DNA of 10,546 nucleotides. It comes from an uncultured Acetatifactor sp. GTDB taxonomy: Bacteria; Bacillota; Clostridia; Lachnospirales; Lachnospiraceae. Both the position numbers and the translations under genes were made by a program. This document shows, piece after piece, positions 5,726 through 10,546 of the stretch (its first letter is position 1; every line of letters starts with the position of its first letter). The notes under the pieces are model-generated. The model saw only the letters and a program-made list of their open reading frames with translations, was not told the DNA's origin and made no database searches. Where the stretch lies: NCBI GenBank assembly GCA_910577035.1, contig CAJTKW010000099.1, forward strand, positions 1-10,546, read 5' to 3'.

Positions 5726-7286
5726 CAAAACAGATCCCGCGCCCTTCGTGCACCCCGGCCGCCAGCACCCGGATCAGACACCTTCCCTCTGCCTGTCTCA
5801 CTCCCTGTACCGTCAGGCCCTGCTGTACCCAGCTGCTTATTCTCCCACACAGTTCTCCCGTTATCCTCTCCCCCGGAACAAGCAAAGGGATTCCCGGAGG
5901 ATACAGGTTCACAAACTCTCCGGCCAGCCTCCCTTCACTCTCTTCCAATGGGATCTCTTCCCGGATTTCGTCCCAGGCTTCCGTTAATTTACAGGGTTCT
6001 CTGTCAGTACTGTCCTGACCATCGGCATTTTCATCCGGCATGCCTGATCCGAAAACACTTCTGCCACAGACATCCATATCACAGACACTTCTGCCGCAGC
6101 TGTCCCTGCCCATAGCTCCCGTATACAGTCCGGAATACCGTTCCCCTGAGCTTTCTGCCAAAGAAGGCTTCCTCACCAGACTCCTGTCCGTCTCCAGAAG
6201 GGCCTCTGTCATCCGGTCATAACCCTCCTGCCCGTCATTTACGGTAAACATAGCTAAAACATAGCTTTCCGCAGCCATCTCCGTTTGTATCCTGTATTTA
6301 TTTAACAGTATATCATACAACTGTCTGCCTGTCATTTCCGTATTTTTCACGGAAATCAATAATTTCCCCAGATCCTGGTGCTCTCTCTGGAAGGGCAGGA
6401 ATTTTAAAGCTTTGCACAAGGACAATTTTTCCATCATCCCCTCATAGCGCTTTCGAAATTCCGCAAAAGCTGCCTTACCGTCCCGCTCCAGATACTGCAG
6501 CGCATTATCTATGCTGGCCATGAGCAGATAAGAAGGGCTGCTGGATTGGTAAATGCGCAGAAAACGCCTCAGCAATTCTCTATCAATCCGATCTCCGTTT
6601 ACATGCAGCAGTGCTGTCTGCGTCAGCGCCGGCAGAGTCTTATGCACACTCTGAATCACCAGATCCGCCCCCTGCCTGTTGCTGTTCTCCTGTACTTCCC
6701 GGCTGAATCCCAGATGGGCGCCGTGTGCCTCATCCACAATCAGCGGAATCCCCTTTTCGTGTACCGCCTCCGCAATCCCCCTAATATCCGCAAGCCGCCC
6801 TTCATAGGTAGGCGATACTACCAACACGGCTCCCACATCCGGCCTGCTCTCCAGCATTTCCCTGACCTGATCCGGCGTTACCCCCTCACAGATGTCAAAT
6901 TCCTTCAGTACTTGGGGATATAAATATGAAATTGTCAAATTCCTGAGGTAAGCCGCATGATATGCTGATTTATGACAGTTCCTTGCCATCAGAATGTGTC
7001 CGCCTGCAGGCAGTGCTGCACTGACTGCACTTAAAATTCCGCCGGTGCTCCCGTTCACAAGATAAAAGCTTTCATCCGCACCGCAGAGTTCAGCCGCCTT
7101 TTTCTGCAGCTCCAGCAGGATCCCCTCCGGTTGGTGCAGATCGTCAAATCCTTCTATCTCTGTAATGTCCATCCTGCACAGCTGCCGCGGAAGCTCCCCC
7201 CATCCGTTTCGCTTGTGCCCCGGCATGTGACAGGGATAAATGCCGCTCTCGCCGTTTTCGGAAAGCTTTTCCAATAAATGTTCCAA
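5691..7286 (-). CDS. Orn/Lys/Arg decarboxylase family PLP enzyme (YaaO-like)
   Basis: It belongs to the fold-type I PLP decarboxylases of basic amino acids (speA/cad/yaaO group), which feed polyamine synthesis. Numbered from the TTG at 7286 it has 531 aa: the family opening YPCHMPGHKR at 17-26, the DITEIEGFDDLH segment, FYLVNGSTGG, VDEAHGAH at 184-191 and the PLP-lysine motif SVHKTLPALTQ with K216. The C-terminal domain ends with NLYPPGIPLLVPGE, also typical. The TTG start is chosen because it lies 2 nt after the HD gene stop and has GAGGAAA upstream; an ATG at 7364 would overlap the HD gene by 76 nt and add 26 residues. About residues 379-434 are a low-complexity insertion with CGRSV repeats between the two domains, explaining the extra length over Bacillus YaaO (about 480 aa). 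The substrate (Arg, Lys or Orn) cannot be told from sequence here. Confidence 0.9.
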   Translation of the reverse strand: MEHLLEKLSENGESGIYPCHMPGHKRNGWGELPRQLCRMDITEIEGFDDLHQPEGILLELQKKAAELCGADESFYLVNGSTGGILSAVSAALPAGGHILMARNCHKSAYHAAYLRNLTISYLYPQVLKEFDICEGVTPDQVREMLESRPDVGAVLVVSPTYEGRLADIRGIAEAVHEKGIPLIVDEAHGAHLGFSREVQENSNRQGADLVIQSVHKTLPALTQTALLHVNGDRIDRELLRRFLRIYQSSSPSYLLMASIDNALQYLERDGKAAFAEFRKRYEGMMEKLSLCKALKFLPFQREHQDLGKLLISVKNTEMTGRQLYDILLNKYRIQTEMAAESYVLAMFTVNDGQEGYDRMTEALLETDRSLVRKPSLAESSGERYSGLYTGAMGRDSCGRSVCDMDVCGRSVFGSGMPDENADGQDSTDREPCKLTEAWDEIREEIPLEESEGRLAGEFVNLYPPGIPLLVPGERITGELCGRISSWVQQGLTVQGVRQAEGRCLIRVLAAGVHEGRGICFEGQKREYEDGR

Positions 7287-7288
7287 CT

Positions 7289-7849
7289 CTAGTATTTCCT
7301 CAGCTTTTGTAAAATCGCACCGTGGCCCCTGCGCATATGCAGTGTCTCCATCAGGGAGCACCATTTATCCGCCGTCGTAACGATCCAGGCCTCTCTGCAT
7401 CTTGGCGGCACCACCGTAAGGGGCCACATATGTTTCTTGATAATGTCCTTTTCCCGGTCTGTCAGCTTATATTCCCTCAAAGCATTGCGCAATGCCGTAC
7501 CGGGATGATAAAATCCGTGAAGCGTGTGCGGATTCTCCTTATCCGGTACATGCCAGTCATAGAGAAAATAATCATGCAGAAGCGCTCCCCTGATCAGCTC
7601 CCGCCGGCTGCAGGAAATATGCAGTCCTGCGCTGATGGCAAGGCTGCATCTTGCCACACTCAACACATGGTCATTAACCGTCATGCTGCCATGCTGGATG
7701 TACTCCTTCGTCCTTTGGAAATTTCCAGACGACAAAATGTCCGGTGCCTCCTTCTTGATCTGCCGCTGAACCGTCCGAAAACGCTCCAGCTCTCTTTTCC
7801 ATTTTTCCGCCTGCCGTTTTGTACGTGGTCTGTGTCCCCTGCCGTCCAT
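7289..7849 (-). CDS. HD-domain metal-dependent phosphohydrolase
   Basis: This cytosolic protein (186 aa) belongs to the HD superfamily. The metal ligands can be placed in order: H61 (VNDHVLSVA), H92-D93 (LLHDYFLYDWH), several histidines in HTLHGFYHPG (108-117), H140 (IIKKHMWPLT) and D161 (TTADKWCSL). Residues 1-35 are a basic helix-like extension. The family includes phosphatases and nucleotidases; the substrate is unknown here. The ATG is preceded by AGGAAAGGAT. The gene ends 2 nt before the proposed TTG start of the decarboxylase, so the two are probably translationally coupled. The 133-nt gap to the L,D-transpeptidase is partly filled by repeat DNA. Confidence 0.88.
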   Translation of the reverse strand: MDGRGHRPRTKRQAEKWKRELERFRTVQRQIKKEAPDILSSGNFQRTKEYIQHGSMTVNDHVLSVARCSLAISAGLHISCSRRELIRGALLHDYFLYDWHVPDKENPHTLHGFYHPGTALRNALREYKLTDREKDIIKKHMWPLTVVPPRCREAWIVTTADKWCSLMETLHMRRGHGAILQKLRKY

Positions 7850-7884
7850 ATATATCCTTTCCTGATTCTATGATACTTCCGTTT

Positions 7885-7934
7885 CCGGTTCCCGCTTTGT
7901 CCCTGGAACCGGATTCTATTGCACTCCCGGTTCC
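7885..7934. repeat. Three alternating copies of an 8-bp arm (CCGGTTCC/GGAACCGG)
   Basis: On the plus strand CCGGTTCC occurs at 7885-7892, its reverse complement at 7905-7912, and CCGGTTCC again at 7927-7934. The middle copy can pair with either flank, so the transcript after the L,D-transpeptidase stop can form either of two mutually exclusive hairpins (loops 12 and 14 nt). Neither is followed by a T tract. It lies about 36 nt before the HD gene start. Confidence 0.6.
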
Positions 7935-7939
7935 GGCGC

Positions 7940-8090
7940 CGTCACCCGCCAGGGTTCTGTTCCGCTCCCGGCTCCGGCGCCGTCACCCGCCAGGGTTCTG
8001 TTCCGCTCCCGGGTCCGGCGCCGTCCCTCCGACAGGGTTCTGTTCCGCTCCCGGCTCCGACGCCGTCCCTCCGACAGGGTTCTGAGCTTC
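7940..8090 (-). repeat. 42-bp tandem repeats at the L,D-transpeptidase C-terminus, continuing past the stop
   Basis: The marker CAGGGTTCTG (plus strand) recurs at 8075, 8033, 7991 and 7950, with spacings of 42, 42 and 41 bp. In frame the unit encodes GGTASEPGAEQNPV. The two units nearest the gene body read GTCGGAGGGACG after the CCT codon; the next two read GGCGGGTGACG, one base shorter, which puts TGA in frame at 7985-7983. The array therefore extends about 45 bp beyond the stop codon. Confidence 0.85.
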
Positions 8091-10076
8091 CTGGCCTAAC
8101 CCGGGTTCCTCCTGCATCAGCAGCTCCTCCTCCGAAGGCATCTGTGTCTCATCGGGAGGTCCCAGCGGATCCACCTCATAATAATAACATATTACAGGAA
8201 ATCCGGTTGAAACATACTCATAAATTACCGCCGCCGCACTCAACGGAAGATTAATACAACCATGTGAGCCGTGATCCTGAAATATGGTTCCGCCGAAATC
8301 CCGCCGCCAAGTGGCATCGTGCATGCCATAGTTCCCGAAAAAAGGCATCCAGTAATTGACAAATGATTCATAATCCGCGCCACGGAGTGTAGCATTCCTG
8401 GTTTTATAGGTTAAGCCAAATATGCCCGGAGGCGTGGCACAGCTGGGCTCAATATTCATCTTGCCGGATACAAAATCTGTCTCAAAGGCAATCTGTCCAT
8501 TCTGGTAAACATAAAGATGCTGATGCGTCAGATCCGCTTCAATGTAGTCCCCGCCAATATCATTGTTTCCCTTTTCCCTGGCCATAACGCTGTAAGCCGG
8601 CTCCCGCTCCGTTTTTCTTCCCTCGTAGATCAACTCTGTCAGTTCCTGTGTTTCGGTATCTATATCCGTCTTCCAACCGTAATTAGGACTATTTAAAGTT
8701 AATTCAATGCCAAGAGCAGTAAGAAACTTCTTATTCTTGCCTATCGTATTATACTTTCTCGCCTGCTTCTTTACAAAATCCCTGACTGCCTCCTCATCCA
8801 GCACCGGGCCATCCGAATCCATAACTACCCATTCCTTCAAAATATCAAGATCCAGCACTACCTCATTACCGTTCCAGTCATAGGTAACCTCCGTTCCCAG
8901 CCAAGTGTTTGCAGAATTTACATATTCCGTCAGCTTTGCATCCGTCTGTCTGACTTCAGCCTCAAGATAGCACAGCGACTGTTCCAGATCAACGGCAGAC
9001 TGATTTGTATAAATTGCATTGGTAATAGTCTCCAATACCCTGTCCAGATCCAACGTCGTACTTAAAGTTTCCGGAATGATCCGGTATCCCCCAATCTCTT
9101 CCTCAAAATCACTTATGTAGGCGTTCCTGGGCTCAATCATATTTTCCTTCCGGCAGACCGCCCAATCACTGACGGTCTCCTTCAGCTTATCTTCCTCAAA
9201 CATGACTCCCTGCACCAAAGAATACCCGTAGGCGCATCTCTCCAGCCAGCCTCGAAGCCAGCTCCACTCATTCTGTGCTTCCAGTATGTCTTCCACTCCT
9301 CCTAATGAGTCAATATAAGAAAGGGATATATCCTCCGGCAGAACTTCTCCCACCAGTGTCCGGGACTCTCCCGTGGCATGATGCCGTCCCCACACCTGCA
9401 GGCAATACGTATTGATCTGTGCATCCACCAAAGGCGCCACTTCCCCTGCCGTCATATTGCCGCAGTCTATTCCGTTTATCGTGCTTTTCGGGAAAAAATG
9501 AGTTCTGTAATATATCGCCACCCCAATATAACCGGCAGGCAGCGCTATGATCAAAATAATGACTAAAGCAAGAACAATCCTCTTTGCCCTGCCGGAAGAC
9601 CCCCCCTGCCTTTTCTTTGCCTGTTTTTCTTCTGATTCTATCGTATTTTGTACATTCGCCGGCTTCGATCCCTGCTCCGGCTCCGAACTCTTCTTTTTCT
9701 TCCTCGAACCTACCTGTTTCTTCTCCGGTTCTTCTTTGCTGTTTCCGTTTTCTTCCTGCTTCGTTCCGGAAGATTCTTTTCTGCTTCCGCTTTCCTCCTG
9801 CTTTGTTCCGGAAGATTCTTTTCTGCTTCCGCTTTCTTTCTGATTTATCCCGGAAGATTCTTTTCCGTTTCCGCTTTCTTCCTGCTTTGTTCCGGAAGAT
9901 TTTTTTCTGTTTCCGCTTTCTTCCTGCTTCGTTCCGGAAGATTTTTTTCTGTTTTCCGTTTCATTTTGCTTCAATCCTGAATCTTCCTTATTCCTTCCGG
10001 ACACTTGCTGTTTCTCAACGAATTCCATATTCGTATTTCCCGATTCCGCTTTTTCTGTCTTCCTGCTCTTGCTCAT
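7983..10076 (-). CDS. Membrane-anchored L,D-transpeptidase (YkuD domain) with terminal repeats
   Basis: It likely makes 3-3 crosslinks in peptidoglycan, or attaches proteins to it, outside the membrane. The start is the ATG at 10076 (697 aa), with GGAG 8 nt before it; the in-frame GTG at 10082 is less well placed. Residues 41-115 are a lysine/glutamate-rich 14-residue repeat region, presumably cytoplasmic. Residues 165-189 form one transmembrane helix (IVLALVIILIIALPAGYIG) after basic KKRQGGSSGRAKR. Then INGIDCGNMTAGE (200-212) opens a region typical of PG_binding_4 domains, reaching about residue 480. The YkuD domain covers about 511-630, with H586 in GNYGMHD and the catalytic motif HGSHGCINL (H605, C607). 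An acidic Pro/Gly/Glu tail with 14-residue repeats follows. It is probably the first gene of the operon. Confidence 0.94.
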   Translation of the reverse strand: MSKSRKTEKAESGNTNMEFVEKQQVSGRNKEDSGLKQNETENRKKSSGTKQEESGNRKKSSGTKQEESGNGKESSGINQKESGSRKESSGTKQEESGSRKESSGTKQEENGNSKEEPEKKQVGSRKKKKSSEPEQGSKPANVQNTIESEEKQAKKRQGGSSGRAKRIVLALVIILIIALPAGYIGVAIYYRTHFFPKSTINGIDCGNMTAGEVAPLVDAQINTYCLQVWGRHHATGESRTLVGEVLPEDISLSYIDSLGGVEDILEAQNEWSWLRGWLERCAYGYSLVQGVMFEEDKLKETVSDWAVCRKENMIEPRNAYISDFEEEIGGYRIIPETLSTTLDLDRVLETITNAIYTNQSAVDLEQSLCYLEAEVRQTDAKLTEYVNSANTWLGTEVTYDWNGNEVVLDLDILKEWVVMDSDGPVLDEEAVRDFVKKQARKYNTIGKNKKFLTALGIELTLNSPNYGWKTDIDTETQELTELIYEGRKTEREPAYSVMAREKGNNDIGGDYIEADLTHQHLYVYQNGQIAFETDFVSGKMNIEPSCATPPGIFGLTYKTRNATLRGADYESFVNYWMPFFGNYGMHDATWRRDFGGTIFQDHGSHGCINLPLSAAAVIYEYVSTGFPVICYYYEVDPLGPPDETQMPSEEELLMQEEPGLGQEAQNPVGGTASEPGAEQNPVGGTAPDPGAEQNPGG
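9732..9956 (-). repeat. 42-bp tandem repeats encoding the N-terminal SSGTKQEESGNRKK units
   Basis: The marker GTTCCGGAAG or a close variant recurs on the plus strand at 9763, 9805, 9847, 9889 and 9931, exactly 42 bp apart, giving five SSG-containing 14-residue units with degenerate flanks. The units are hydrophilic, rich in Lys, Glu, Ser and Gly, and precede the transmembrane helix, so they should be cytoplasmic. The third unit (GINQKESGSRKE) is the most diverged. Confidence 0.9.
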
Positions 10077-10128
10077 TAGCACTTCTCCGTTTTTCCTGCT
10101 TTACCTTTGAAATTGTCAAAATTATTGT

Positions 10129-10159
10129 ATCATACCTTTTCACAAAAAAATAGCATCAA
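10129..10159 (-). promoter_or_regulatory. Possible promoter upstream of the L,D-transpeptidase
   Basis: On the minus strand TTGATG (10154-10159) is followed after 19 nt by TATGAT (10129-10134), about 50 nt before the ATG. The spacer is longer than the ideal 17 nt. An overlapping TACAAT is an alternative -10. The surrounding 200 nt (10077-10279) is AT-rich and holds no other convincing feature. Confidence 0.3.
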
Positions 10160-10279
10160 TATCTGCTTATTTTACTATTGTATCCTGAATTCAATGCGGC
10201 GGTCTTCCTAATTTATCGTACAATTTCCTTCACAAATAAAAAAGCGACTACCACAAATGCGATAATCACAAAAAAATAA

Positions 10280-10352
<73 letters not shown>

Positions 10353-10358
10353 ATTGAG

Positions 10359-10432
10359 TAGCGGGGACAGGATTTGAACCTATGACCTTCGGGTTATGAG
10401 CCCGACGAGCTTCCAGACTGCTCCACCCCGCG
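10359..10432 (-). tRNA. Initiator tRNA-fMet (anticodon CAT)
   Basis: The 74-nt sequence has anticodon CAT and initiator hallmarks: three G-C pairs in the anticodon stem (CGGG-CTCATAA-CCCG), an unpaired first base of the acceptor stem, and A11-T24 in the D stem. The acceptor pairs GCGGGG with CCCCGC, leaving C1 opposite T72 rather than the usual A72; the discriminator is A. No CCA is encoded. It lies 6 nt from tRNA-Phe. Confidence 0.95.
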
Positions 10433-10491
10433 TTATTCAATTAATAAAATATATGCTCTTCCTTCGGAAATTATTCTCCTTGAACAGCAAG

Positions 10492-10546
10492 TGGATGGGG
10501 GTGGATTCGAACCACCGAAGCAATTTGCAGCAGATTTACAGTCTGT
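10492..10546 (-). tRNA. tRNA-Tyr (anticodon GTA), 5' part outside the window
   Basis: The visible 3' part has the anticodon arm CAGA-CTGTAAA-TCTG with GTA, a long variable arm as expected for a class II tRNA, the T arm GGTGG-TTCGAAT-CCACC, the acceptor strand CCCATCC and discriminator A. No CCA is encoded. A 59-nt AT-rich spacer separates it from tRNA-fMet. Confidence 0.92.

Noticed and set aside
5630..5728. Longer pyruvate kinase N-terminus from TTG at 5728
   Set aside because: The added 33 residues are not in the family, the start is TTG, and it overlaps the decarboxylase gene; the ATG at 5629 gives the canonical N-terminus.
5324..6115. Plus-strand open frame of 263 codons
   Set aside because: It spans the antisense of pyk and the decarboxylase end; no start signal or domain is visible.
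9732..9956. Regularly spaced repeats as a CRISPR array
   Set aside because: The units are contiguous 42-bp coding repeats without unique spacers and stay in frame within a protein gene.
10108..10116. Perfect TTGACA -35 box on the minus strand upstream of the L,D-transpeptidase
   Set aside because: At 16-18 nt downstream there is only GGAAAA-type sequence leading into the ribosome binding site, with no -10 box.
10213..10269. GTG-started 18-residue hydrophobic peptide on the minus strand (VIIAFVVVAFLFVKEIVR)
   Set aside because: It looks like a small membrane peptide, but it begins 11 nt after the tRNA-Phe 3' end with no ribosome binding site, and AT-rich DNA gives such runs by chance. Conservation in relatives would revive it.
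10433..10491. Small hairpin TTCC-GAA-GGAA between tRNA-Tyr and tRNA-fMet as a terminator
   Set aside because: A 4-bp stem without a T tract is too weak; it is more likely a processing spacer.

Overview
The window reads as a chromosomal housekeeping segment of a low-to-mid GC Firmicute, most likely a member of the Lachnospiraceae (Clostridium cluster XIVa). The evidence is gene order (a YaaO-like decarboxylase, a nucleotide-kinase homologue, YaaR, HolB and RicT, as in the Bacillus yaaO-tmk-darA-yaaR-holB-ricT region), strong GGAGG ribosome binding sites, and tRNA genes without an encoded CCA end. Every supported gene is on the minus strand, so transcription runs from high to low coordinates. 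Family assignments are from memory of the families; no search was run.

Right end (10280-10546): a tRNA cluster in the order tRNA-Tyr (cut by the window edge), initiator tRNA-fMet, tRNA-Phe. Next comes a membrane-anchored L,D-transpeptidase (cell-wall crosslinking) with 14-residue repeat arrays at both ends; the C-terminal array continues as DNA beyond the stop codon. It is followed by an HD-domain phosphohydrolase, an Orn/Lys/Arg-type PLP decarboxylase, pyruvate kinase, a divergent guanylate-kinase-like P-loop protein, YaaR (DUF327), and the clamp-loader subunit delta-prime (HolB). From the HD protein to holB the genes are separated by at most about 60 nt, so they probably form one operon.

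Left end: between holB and ricT, which are usually adjacent, sits a DUF2441-like gene with its own strong ribosome binding site and a terminator hairpin that contains its stop codon. A 297-nt non-coding gap (1129-1425) follows. It is dense in inverted repeats: the terminator, a perfect 17-bp palindrome, a candidate extended -10 promoter and a structured ricT leader. RicT (PSP1 domain, cysteine-rich) runs off the left edge with a heptad-repeat hydrophilic tail.

The most interesting points are the gmk-like protein in the place where Bacillus has thymidylate kinase, the DUF2441 gene splitting holB from ricT, the recurring 7/14-residue repeat arrays in two unrelated proteins, the frame-shifted repeat that sets the L,D-transpeptidase C-terminus, an in-frame duplication of the pyk translation-start region, and an initiator tRNA with a C1-U72 rather than C1-A72 mismatch. 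I saw no CRISPR array, transposase, phage gene or clear defence system.
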